48,249 nt of DNA from Acidimicrobiaceae bacterium (GTDB taxonomy: Bacteria > Actinomycetota > Acidimicrobiia > Acidimicrobiales > Aldehydirespiratoraceae): NCBI GenBank assembly GCA_009843915.1, contig VYCM01000101.1, forward strand, positions 1 through 48,249, written 5' to 3'. The position numbers and the translations under genes are program-made. Shown in pieces: positions 33,133 through 41,825 of this stretch (position 1 is its first letter; each line of letters opens with the position of its first letter). The notes under the pieces were generated by a model. It was not told the DNA's origin. It made no database searches and was given only the letters and a program-made list of their open reading frames with translations.

Positions 33133-34440
33133 ATGGCCATCGACTTCTCGGTTGAGCCGGAGTTCCAGGCGAAGCTCGACTGGATGGACCGGTTCGTCAC
33201 CGAGGAGGTCGAGCCGCTCGACCTGTACTTCCGTGACACGGTCAGCCCGTTCGACCGCACCAACGCCACCGCCAACTCCCTGGTGCGCCCGCTGCAGCGC
33301 CGGGTGCAGGAGCAGGACCTTTGGGCCTGCCACCTCGGGCCAGAGTTGGGCGGCCCCGGATACGGCCAGGTGAGGCTGGCCCTGATGAACGAGATCCTGG
33401 GCCGGTCGCTGTGGGGCCAGATCGTGTTCGGCTGTCAGGCGCCTGACTCGGGCAACGGCGAGATCCTGGCCCACTACGGCACCGACGAGCAGCGTGAGCG
33501 GTACCTGCGGCCGCTGCTGGCCGGGGAGATCTCGTCCACCTATTCGATGACCGAGCCCCAGGGCGGGTCGGACCCCAACTACTTCACCTGCCGGGCGGTG
33601 CGAGACGGCGACGAGTGGGTCATCACCGGCGAGAAGTGGTTCGCCTCCAACTTCCGCTACTCGACATTCCTGATCGTGATGGTCATCACCAACCCCGACG
33701 TGCCGGTGTACCGGGGCTCGTCGATGGTCCTGGTGCCGTCGGACGCGGAGGGCCTGGAGGTGGTGACCGACGTGGGCTTGGGCTCCGAGCCCCTGGGCGA
33801 GGGCGACCACCCCCACCTGCGGTTCAACGACGTGCGGGTGCCGGCCGAGAACCTGCTGGGCGAGGAGGGATCGGGCTTCAAGATCGCCCAGACCCGCCTG
33901 GGCGGGGGCCGCGTCCATCACGCCATGCGCTCGGTGGGGACGGCCCAGCGGGCGCTGGACATGATGTGCGAGCGGGTGCTGTCACGGGAGACCAAGGGCT
34001 CACTGATCGCCGAGAAGCAGGCCATCCAGCACTGGATCGCCGACTCGTGGGTGCAGATCCAGCAGTTCCGCCTCCAGGTGCTGCACTGTGCGTGGCTGAT
34101 CGACGAAGTGGGCGACTACGCCAAGATCCGCCAGCACATCGCCGGGGTGAAGGTGGCCACGCCCAAGGTGCTGATCGACGTGGTGTACCGGGCCATGCAC
34201 GCCCACGGCTCGCTCGGCGTGTCCAACCTGATGCCCCTGGCGGGCATGTGGATGTCAGGGCCGATCATGGGAATCGCCGACGGCCCGTCCGAGGTGCACA
34301 AGGACACCATCGCCAAGCAGGTGCTCAAGGGCTATGCGCCCCACGACGGCCTGTACCCGTCGATGCACCTGCCGACCCGGATCGAGGCGGCCCGGGCCCA
34401 TATCGAGGCCCGGCTGGAGCACGAGATCGCCAACCTGTAG
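33133..34440 (+). CDS. Acyl-CoA dehydrogenase, ACAD10/11-like
   Basis: The 435-residue dehydrogenase has YSMTEPQGGSDPNYFTCRAV, EWVITGEKWFASN, VPAENLLGEEGSGFKIAQTR, GGGRVHHAMRSVGTAQRAL and IADGPSEVHKDTIAKQVL. The ADGPxEVH ending is the mark of the ACAD10/11 clade, in which the dehydrogenase works with an APH-type kinase on 4-hydroxyacyl-CoA: phosphorylation, then removal of phosphate to give an enoyl-CoA that can enter beta-oxidation. That kinase gene is immediately upstream. The start is ATG 33133. Confidence 0.92.
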   Translation: MAIDFSVEPEFQAKLDWMDRFVTEEVEPLDLYFRDTVSPFDRTNATANSLVRPLQRRVQEQDLWACHLGPELGGPGYGQVRLALMNEILGRSLWGQIVFGCQAPDSGNGEILAHYGTDEQRERYLRPLLAGEISSTYSMTEPQGGSDPNYFTCRAVRDGDEWVITGEKWFASNFRYSTFLIVMVITNPDVPVYRGSSMVLVPSDAEGLEVVTDVGLGSEPLGEGDHPHLRFNDVRVPAENLLGEEGSGFKIAQTRLGGGRVHHAMRSVGTAQRALDMMCERVLSRETKGSLIAEKQAIQHWIADSWVQIQQFRLQVLHCAWLIDEVGDYAKIRQHIAGVKVATPKVLIDVVYRAMHAHGSLGVSNLMPLAGMWMSGPIMGIADGPSEVHKDTIAKQVLKGYAPHDGLYPSMHLPTRIEAARAHIEARLEHEIANL

Positions 34441-34467
34441 AGCGCGGGACGAGCGGGGTTTGGAGAC

Positions 34468-35082
34468 GTGAGCGATTCCGGTGGCGTCGCGGAATCTCGG
34501 GCTGCGATCGACGCGGCCAACGCCGACGATCCCCGTAGCCACGATTCAGAGCCGCTGGCGCTGGCCCAGGGTCGGCGCGCCGAGGAGTGGGTGGTCCGTC
34601 TCGATCCGGAGGCGTCGGACGAGCTGAGGCTGGCGGCCCGGGCCCATCACCTGCGTCGCTGGGCGCTGCCCCGCGCCGACTATCCCGAGGGCCGGGCGGG
34701 CTACCTGCGCTGGCGGAGGGCGCAGCGGGAGCGCCACGCCCGAGACCTGGCCGCCATCCTCGACGAGTCCCGCGTGGATGGCTCAGTGGCGGCCAGGGCC
34801 ACCCAGATCGTGACCAAGCGGGGGCTGGGCTCCGACCCCGAGGTGCAGACCTTCGAGGACGCGGTGAGCCTCACGTTCCTGGAGACGGAATTGCGCCCGG
34901 TGCTCGACCGGCTCGACGACGACACCAAGGCGGCCGACATAGTGGCCAAGACCCTGGCCAAGATGAGCGCCGCCGGCCGGGAGCAGGCCGCCGGGGTGGC
35001 TGCCCGTCTCGACGAGCACAGCCGGCGGATCTTCGCCGAGGCCGAGGATGCGTTCGCCCGGGAGGGCCGCAACACCGAGTGA
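34468..35082 (+). CDS. DUF4202 family protein
   Basis: The 204-residue protein matches the pattern of DUF4202: AAIDAANADDP near the start, LRLAARAHHLRRWALPRADYP, GYLRWRRAQRERHA, TKRGLGSDPEVQTFEDAVSLTFLE and LAKMSAAGREQA. The conserved His-rich helix (ARAHHLRRW) and the ED/FLE segment suggest a metal-binding all-helical enzyme, perhaps HD-like, but no activity is known to me. GTG 34468 is the only reasonable start. It follows the kinase-dehydrogenase pair by 27 bases on the same strand. Confidence 0.8.
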   Translation: MSDSGGVAESRAAIDAANADDPRSHDSEPLALAQGRRAEEWVVRLDPEASDELRLAARAHHLRRWALPRADYPEGRAGYLRWRRAQRERHARDLAAILDESRVDGSVAARATQIVTKRGLGSDPEVQTFEDAVSLTFLETELRPVLDRLDDDTKAADIVAKTLAKMSAAGREQAAGVAARLDEHSRRIFAEAEDAFAREGRNTE

Positions 35083-35090
35083 GGTCGGTC

Positions 35091-35468
35091 TCAGAGCCGC
35101 ACCCGCAGCCGCAGCCGTGACACCGCGGCGTACAGCAGCCAGGACAGGCACCAGACCACCACCGCGACCAGCAGGACGGTCTCGTCGCTGGGGCTCAGAC
35201 CGGGTGAGTGGAAGGGCTTCACGAAGTAATTGGAGATGAAGCCTCCCCGGTACGGCGTCTCCCCCGCGAGGCGCCAGAAGTGCTTCTCCCAGACCGTCAG
35301 CGGGCATGGCAGCTGAAGGAGATTCACCGCAGCAGTCGGCACCAGCATGACCAGGTACCAACTCATCAGCCGGGGCCTGAGCGCCGCCAGTGGAGCGCCC
35401 ACGATGATGAGCACGGCCAGCAGCCCGTGTGCTAGTGCTATTGAGACTGCCAGCAACCACGCACCCAC
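35091..35468 (-). CDS. DUF2784 family membrane protein
   Basis: The 125-residue protein has three to four hydrophobic helices (LLAVSIALAHGLLAVLIIVG; LVMLVPTAAVNLLQ; ETVLLVAVVVWCLSWLLY) and the family motif CPLTVWEKHF. The function of DUF2784 is unknown. The start is GTG 35468; a TAGTGT hexamer lies 6 bases upstream, pointing to a leaderless mRNA. It converges with DUF4202, 8 bases apart, and diverges from the TetR gene. Confidence 0.85.
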   Translation of the reverse strand: MGAWLLAVSIALAHGLLAVLIIVGAPLAALRPRLMSWYLVMLVPTAAVNLLQLPCPLTVWEKHFWRLAGETPYRGGFISNYFVKPFHSPGLSPSDETVLLVAVVVWCLSWLLYAAVSRLRLRVRL

Positions 35469-35472
35469 GGCT

Positions 35473-35486
35473 TCACACTACTGTGA
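35473..35486. repeat. Inverted repeat TCACA-N4-TGTGA over the DUF2784 -10
   Basis: Perfect 5-base arms around CTAC. It overlaps the -10-like hexamer at 35475-35480 and lies in the gap shared with the TetR gene, so it could be a repressor site. Confidence 0.4.
35475..35480 (-). promoter_or_regulatory. Possible -10 (TAGTGT), leaderless DUF2784 mRNA
   Basis: Minus-strand TANNNT ending 6 bases before GTG 35468. GTCACC lies 17 bases upstream of it as a possible -35. Confidence 0.4.
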
Positions 35487-35579
35487 GTGCCTGGGAGGGT
35501 GACTAGTAGCGCACGGTTGTGGTGTCCGAGCCTGTGTGAGTATTTCGATATCATCGTATGACTATGTGAAAGGAGGCTC
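35487..35579 (+). promoter_or_regulatory. AT-richer upstream region of the TetR gene
   Basis: Locally AT-rich sequence (about 35540-35570), with a small CGAT-N3-ATCG repeat at 35546-35556, precedes a strong ribosome-binding site AAAGGAGG (35569-35576). It probably contains the regulator promoter; no clear -35/-10 pair. Confidence 0.4.
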
Positions 35580-36212
35580 ATGGCTGCTAGCGGCGAGCCG
35601 CGCCGGCGGGGCGATTCGGAGCTGACGGCAAGGCGGGTGGTCGAAGCCGCGGCCGCAGAGTTCATCGAGCGCGGCTATGACGGGGCCGTCATAAGCAACA
35701 TTGCGCGCCGCGCCGGGGTGACGCCGGGGGCCATCTATCCGCGTTGGCCCCACAAGAGCGACCTGATGGTGGCTGCCGTTGAGCACCTCCTCGAGCAATT
35801 GCTGCCTGAGCGAAGGCTCCAGGACATGGGCATTGCCGAGTTGACCGCGCCGGAGATCCTCGAATTGTGGGCGGCGACCCTGTTGACTTCTGACTCGGTG
35901 AGAGACGTGCTGAACCAGGTGTTCGGCAGTGCTCGCAGCAACCCCGCCATTCAACAGCTCTTGCAACGTTTCCTGGACGAGCAGGCCGACCAGATGCGCG
36001 CCCTTGTCGAAGGGGCGGCGGACGAGGGAGCCCTAGACGCCGAACACGACGCTGCTTCCGTGACGCTGATGATCCAGGCGACGGGGATCGGCGTTCACTT
36101 GGTGTTGTCCGCCGGGCTGGCGGATCGCCATATCCCGTCCGGCCAGGACTGGGTCGCATGGCTGGCGCACGTCATCGCCAGCGCTGCACCCCAAACCGCG
36201 CCAGACCAGTAG
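35580..36212 (+). CDS. TetR/AcrR-family transcriptional regulator
   Basis: The 210-residue protein has an N-terminal TetR helix-turn-helix (residues about 15-60: VVEAAAAEFIERGYDGAVIS, RRAGVTPGAIYPRWPHKSDL) and a helical ligand domain without a recognisable ligand signature. The start is ATG 35580, behind AAAGGAGG. It lies between the divergent DUF2784 gene and the convergent ABC importer (3' ends 22 bases apart). It could control itself, DUF2784 or the lipid and acyl-CoA genes nearby; a link to the importer is possible but its promoter is 5 kb away. Confidence 0.9.
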   Translation: MAASGEPRRRGDSELTARRVVEAAAAEFIERGYDGAVISNIARRAGVTPGAIYPRWPHKSDLMVAAVEHLLEQLLPERRLQDMGIAELTAPEILELWAATLLTSDSVRDVLNQVFGSARSNPAIQQLLQRFLDEQADQMRALVEGAADEGALDAEHDAASVTLMIQATGIGVHLVLSAGLADRHIPSGQDWVAWLAHVIASAAPQTAPDQ

Positions 36213-36234
36213 CGCCGGGCACGGCCCCTGGGCG

Positions 36235-38448
36235 TCAGTCGATGCCGAGTTGTGCCTTGCGCTCGCGGGCGTAGTTGGTGATGAGCTGGTCGGCGGTGAG
36301 CCCGATCACGGCCACGTTGAAGCCGGCGACGATGCCCTCTCCCACGAGGGCCTGCTCGGTGCGGGCCAGCAGGATGTCGTCGCCGAGGCCGTCGATGCCG
36401 CCGATGAAGGCGGAGATGATCACCAGCAGGAGTCCGAACAGCAGCACCTGGTTCATGCCCAGCATGATCTCGGGGAAGGCCATGGGGAACTTGACCTTGC
36501 GCAGCACCTGTGAACGGGTGCAGCCCGACATCTCGGCGGCCTCGATCATGTCGGCGGGCACGTTGCGCAACCCGAGCATCGTGTAGCGCACCGCCGGGAC
36601 CGTCGCGTAGATCACGATGGCGGTCAGCGCAGCCACCGGTCCTACCCGGAACAGCATCACCACCGGTATCAGGTAGATGAACGAGGGCAGCACCTGGAAC
36701 GTGTCCAGCACCACCTGCACCGCGGCGTAGCGCCGGTCGCTCGTCGAGGCGAAGATCCCGATCGGGACTCCGATGACGACACTGACGATCAGGGCCGCCA
36801 CGACTAGGTAGAGCGTCTCCATCGACTCGATCCAGAACCCCGAGAACGCCAGGTAGGCCACGAACAGCGAAACGATGGCCGCCAGCCTCCATCCGCCGAA
36901 GCGCCAGCCGACCGCGGCGACGAGGACCAGCAGCCCGATCCAGGGCAGCGCCTGGAAGGCGTCGCGCATCGGGAACAGGATCTCGAGGATCATGAAGTCC
37001 CGGATGTGGCCCAGCGGGGACTTCAGGTTTAGCTGCACCCAGTCGACCATCCACTCCCAGAACGGCTCGGTGCTGACCGTCGCCCCCTTGCGGCCGTCGA
37101 TCAGGACGATGTCGGTGCCGGGCAGGCGCAGCTCCCAGAGCCGGTCGGTGCTGACTATCCCGCCCCTGGGCAGCAGCGCGGCGTACTCGGTGAGCCGGGC
37201 CAGCACGATCCCGGCTGCGACCACCGCTGAGCCCCCGATCCAGTACGGGTGCCGCGCCGTCCAGCTCTTGGTCATGTCGATGTGCTCGGGCCTGCGGGCA
37301 CCCAGGGCCTGGCCCAGCCGGTCGAGCATGATGGCCATCAACACGATGGCGACCCCCACCTCCAGGGCTTTGCCGATCCTGAGGCTCTGCAGGTAGTTCA
37401 ACAGCGGCAGGCCCAAGCCTCGGGTGCCGACGAAGGACGCCAGAACGGTCATGCCGAAGCACTGCATCAGCACCTGGTTGATGCCGACCAGCAACTGCGG
37501 GCGCGCCGCCGGCATCTCGACGCGCCACAGCATCTGCCATTTGGTGCAGCCGGACATCAGGCCGGCCTCTCGCACCTCCGGCGAGACCGAGCGCAGGCCC
37601 AGGATGGTGAGCCGGGCCATGGGCGGCACCGCGAACAGGACGGTGGCGATGGCGCCGGCCTCGTCGCCGATGCCGATGAACACCGAGATCGGCAGCAGGT
37701 AGGAGAAGTGCGGCATCGACTGCATCACGTTGAGCACTGGCACCAGCAGGGCCTCGAACCACCTTGCCTTCACCGCGGCGAGACCTGAGGCCCAGCCGAT
37801 CAGCGCGGCCAGCGGCGCCACCACGAACACGATCGACAGCGTGATCATGGAGTCCTTCCACACGCCGAAGACAGCCAGGTACAGCGAGCACCCGCCGGCC
37901 AGCAGCGCCAGCCGCCAGCCGCCCAGCTTGGCCCCGGCCACCGCGAAGAGGCCTACCAGCACCACCCAGGGCACCGCGCCCCAGCCGAAGGTGTTGAACA
38001 TGGCCAGGTACAGCGAGCACGCTCCGGCCAGCGCCGCCAGCTTCCAGCCGCCGAGCAGGGCGCCGATCCCGGCGAGGAGCAAGATGATCACGATCCAGGG
38101 CACCGGACCCCAACCGAAGGAGTCCCCACCCGAGATCAGCAACTGCTCGCTCAATTCCAGGGGGTACTCCAGCCAGCCCGACACGGTGCGGGTGACGTCC
38201 TTGACGTTGAACAGGCCGAGCAGTTCCTCGTCCTTGAGGTACAGCAGCGCCTCGTTGGCCCAGTCGGGCAGGAACCTGAAGTCGCCCAGCTTCGACAGCC
38301 AGTCGGGGAACAGGCCGGGGGCGGCCTGATGGATGATCTGGATGACGATGTAGGGCGACAGCAACAGCAGCGCCATGCGCCAGCCCTTGGTGCGGCGGAA
38401 CCGCTCCAGGAGGCTCTCAGGCGCCGCGGACTCGACGGTCGCCGCCAT
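36235..38448 (-). CDS. Fused double permease, quaternary-amine ABC importer (ProW/OpuAB-like)
   Basis: The 737-residue membrane protein contains two permease domains. The first has the coupling motif SVSPEVREAGLMSGCTKWQM with RPQLLVGINQVLM. The second has NVPADMIEAAEMSGCTRSQV with FPEIMLGMNQVLL. Typical importers of this family use a homodimer of a single-domain permease of about 280-350 residues, so the fusion makes a built-in, non-identical pair. The N-terminal half also holds a tandem 43-residue repeat with two hydrophobic stretches (FGWG.VPW...GGW.LA.LAG.CSLYLA.F), echoed once before the second domain. ATG 38448 was chosen because it shares a base with the ATPase stop (TGATG) and follows family layout; the longer open frame lies inside the ATPase gene. 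Confidence 0.92.
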   Translation of the reverse strand: MAATVESAAPESLLERFRRTKGWRMALLLLSPYIVIQIIHQAAPGLFPDWLSKLGDFRFLPDWANEALLYLKDEELLGLFNVKDVTRTVSGWLEYPLELSEQLLISGGDSFGWGPVPWIVIILLLAGIGALLGGWKLAALAGACSLYLAMFNTFGWGAVPWVVLVGLFAVAGAKLGGWRLALLAGGCSLYLAVFGVWKDSMITLSIVFVVAPLAALIGWASGLAAVKARWFEALLVPVLNVMQSMPHFSYLLPISVFIGIGDEAGAIATVLFAVPPMARLTILGLRSVSPEVREAGLMSGCTKWQMLWRVEMPAARPQLLVGINQVLMQCFGMTVLASFVGTRGLGLPLLNYLQSLRIGKALEVGVAIVLMAIMLDRLGQALGARRPEHIDMTKSWTARHPYWIGGSAVVAAGIVLARLTEYAALLPRGGIVSTDRLWELRLPGTDIVLIDGRKGATVSTEPFWEWMVDWVQLNLKSPLGHIRDFMILEILFPMRDAFQALPWIGLLVLVAAVGWRFGGWRLAAIVSLFVAYLAFSGFWIESMETLYLVVAALIVSVVIGVPIGIFASTSDRRYAAVQVVLDTFQVLPSFIYLIPVVMLFRVGPVAALTAIVIYATVPAVRYTMLGLRNVPADMIEAAEMSGCTRSQVLRKVKFPMAFPEIMLGMNQVLLFGLLLVIISAFIGGIDGLGDDILLARTEQALVGEGIVAGFNVAVIGLTADQLITNYARERKAQLGID
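37861..38118 (-). repeat. Tandem 129-bp (43-residue) repeat inside the permease
   Basis: Two units, 38118-37990 and 37989-37861, each begin FGWG and end near CSLYLA. They include an identical stretch of about 18 bases (GCCAGGTACAGCGAGCAC on the plus strand at about 37874 and 38003). The protein units are similar, not identical. Confidence 0.8.
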
Positions 38449-39497
38449 CAGCCGGCGCCGGAGTCTGTGCCCTCGGCCTCGCTCCCACCCCACACTGCGT
38501 CGATCACGGCGTCGCGGCTGAGGCTCCCGACCGAAGCACCGTCGTCGACGACCACCAGCGGGTGCGGGCTCGCCAGCACCGTTGGAGCGATCTCGCGCAG
38601 TACGGAGTCGGCGCCCACCGTCTCCGCGTCCGGGGGAGCGTCCGAGACATCGCCCATGACGCTGCGGGCGGTGAGGATCCGGTCGCGCTGCACGTCCCGA
38701 GCGAAGTTCCGCACATAGTCGGTCGCGGGCTGCGTGACCAGGTCCTCCGCCCGGCCCAGCTGGACGATCTGGCCCTCGTAGAGGATCGCGATCCGGTCGG
38801 CCAGGCGGATCGCCTCGCTGAAGTCGTGGGTGATGAACACGATCGTCTTGTGCAGCACCGACTGGAGCCGCAGGAACTCGTCCTGCATCTCTCGCCGGAT
38901 CAGCGGATCGAGCGCCGAGAAGGGCTCGTCCAGGAACCACACGTCCGGTTCGACGGCCAGTGACCGGCCGATGCCGACGCGTTGCTGCTGACCTCCGGAC
39001 AGTTCGCGCGGGTAGTAGCCGCCGCGACCCTCCAGGCCCACCAGTGCGAGGATCTCATCCGCTCGGGCCCGTCGGGCAGCGCTGTCGACGCCCTGCACCT
39101 CCAGCGGGAACACGATGTTCTCGGCCACGGTGCGATGGGGGAAGAGGGCGAAGTGCTGGAACACCATCCCCATGCGGTGCCGGCGGATGTCGATCAGCTC
39201 CCGCCCCGACGCGGCCAGCAGGTCGACGCCGCCGAAGTGGACGCGGCCCGAGGTCGGCTCGATCAGGCGCGACAGGCATCGGACCAGTGTGGACTTGCCC
39301 GATCCGCTGAGACCCATCAGCACGAGGATCTCGCCGGGCATCACATCCAGGCTGGCCGACACGACGGCGGGGATGTACCCGGCGTCCTTCACGGTGTCGA
39401 TGCTGGGCTCCCCGTCGTGGTGTGCGAGGAACCTCTCGGGATCGGGGCCGTAGAGCTTCCATACGTCCCGGCACGAGATCATCGCGTCACCGTTCAT
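38448..39497 (-). CDS. Quaternary-amine ABC importer ATPase (ProV/OpuAA-like)
   Basis: The 349-residue ATPase has the long N-terminus of ProV/OpuAA types (WKLYGPDPERFLAHH), Walker A GLSGSGKST, RHRMGMVFQHFALFPHRTV as Q-loop, signature LSGGQQQRVG, Walker B VWFLDEPFSALDP and THDFSEA. The C-terminal 60 residues look like one reduced CBS-type segment (HPLVVVDDGASVGSLSRDAV); osmosensing CBS pairs occur in relatives, so ionic regulation may be weakened. The start is ATG 39497. A GGAGG 16 bases upstream is better placed for a 4-codon mini-ORF that overlaps this start. It ends by sharing a base with the permease ATG. Confidence 0.92.
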   Translation of the reverse strand: MNGDAMISCRDVWKLYGPDPERFLAHHDGEPSIDTVKDAGYIPAVVSASLDVMPGEILVLMGLSGSGKSTLVRCLSRLIEPTSGRVHFGGVDLLAASGRELIDIRRHRMGMVFQHFALFPHRTVAENIVFPLEVQGVDSAARRARADEILALVGLEGRGGYYPRELSGGQQQRVGIGRSLAVEPDVWFLDEPFSALDPLIRREMQDEFLRLQSVLHKTIVFITHDFSEAIRLADRIAILYEGQIVQLGRAEDLVTQPATDYVRNFARDVQRDRILTARSVMGDVSDAPPDAETVGADSVLREIAPTVLASPHPLVVVDDGASVGSLSRDAVIDAVWGGSEAEGTDSGAG

Positions 39498-39508
39498 GAC
39501 GTAGCCAT
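39494..39508 (-). CDS. Four-codon mini-ORF (MATS) overlapping the ATPase start
   Basis: GGAGG at 39514-39518 lies 5 bases before ATG 39508. The ORF reads four codons and stops in an ATGA overlap with the ATPase ATG, which lacks its own well-placed ribosome-binding site. Likely a translational-coupling device. Confidence 0.35.
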   Translation of the reverse strand: MATS

Positions 39509-39526
39509 CCGCGCCTCCAGAAAGAA

Positions 39527-39561
39527 CCGGCCGGGGGAGGCGCGTGCCTCCACCCGGCCGG
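39527..39561 (-). terminator. Stem-loop between binding-protein and ATPase genes
   Basis: Near-perfect 15-base stem (CCGGCCGGGGGAGGC / GCCTCC-A-CCCGGCCGG, one bulge) with a GCGT loop. Only a weak T-rich run follows on the minus strand. It is more likely an RNA-stabilising or partial-termination hairpin that raises binding-protein output over ATPase and permease than a full terminator. Confidence 0.6.
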
Positions 39562-39576
39562 AACTTTAGCGGACTA

Positions 39577-39594
39577 GCAACTACTATAAGTTGC
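39577..39594 (-). repeat. Inverted repeat GCAACT-TATAGT-AGTTGC after the binding-protein gene
   Basis: Perfect 6-base arms enclose TATAGT on the minus strand, the same hexamer used as the proposed -10 of the upstream promoter. No -35 is visible at proper spacing. Possible operator or internal promoter. Confidence 0.45.
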
Positions 39595-39607
39595 CAGTAG
39601 GGGGTAC

Positions 39608-41584
<1,977 letters not shown>

Positions 41585-41678
41585 TCAGACGGTCTCTTGT
41601 CTTGTTCGCCCCCGTCCCCGAGCGCTGCTCCCGTCTCGGGGCAGACACACAGTTCCGGGTTTCATCACAGTAACTATG

Positions 41679-41695
41679 TTGAAACTATAATTCAA
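41679..41695. repeat. Inverted repeat TTGAA-N7-TTCAA over the importer -10
   Basis: Perfect 5-base arms flank the TATAGT -10 on the minus strand. Candidate repressor site. Confidence 0.45.
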
Positions 41696-41713
41696 ATGAA
41701 GTTGAAGCAACAA
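41684..41713 (-). promoter_or_regulatory. Proposed promoter of the quaternary-amine importer
   Basis: Minus strand: TTGTTG (41713-41708), 18-base spacer, TATAGT (41689-41684). The only housekeeping-like -35/-10 pair I find in the window. Confidence 0.55.
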
Positions 41714-41716
41714 CTT
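41699..41716. repeat. Inverted repeat AAGTTG-N6-CAACTT over the importer -35
   Basis: Perfect 6-base arms covering the proposed -35. With the repeat over the -10 it suggests control by a dimeric regulator. Confidence 0.5.
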
Positions 41717-41825
41717 TTATGCCTGAAACGTTCGACCAACCTCACTCAGCCCTCGCCCCGTCTCTTGAGCAACCGTCAGCAGACGGCGGAATCGTTCCAG
41801 CGGCAGCCCGCCGCCGGCCGGCCGT

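Noticed and set aside
31945..33921. A 658-codon open frame on the minus strand
   Set aside because: Antisense to the kinase and dehydrogenase genes, with low-complexity composition and no motifs.
41773..41786. Rho-independent terminator for the serine-hydrolase gene
   Set aside because: Only 5-base arms and no T run; mentioned as a weak hairpin, not called as a terminator.
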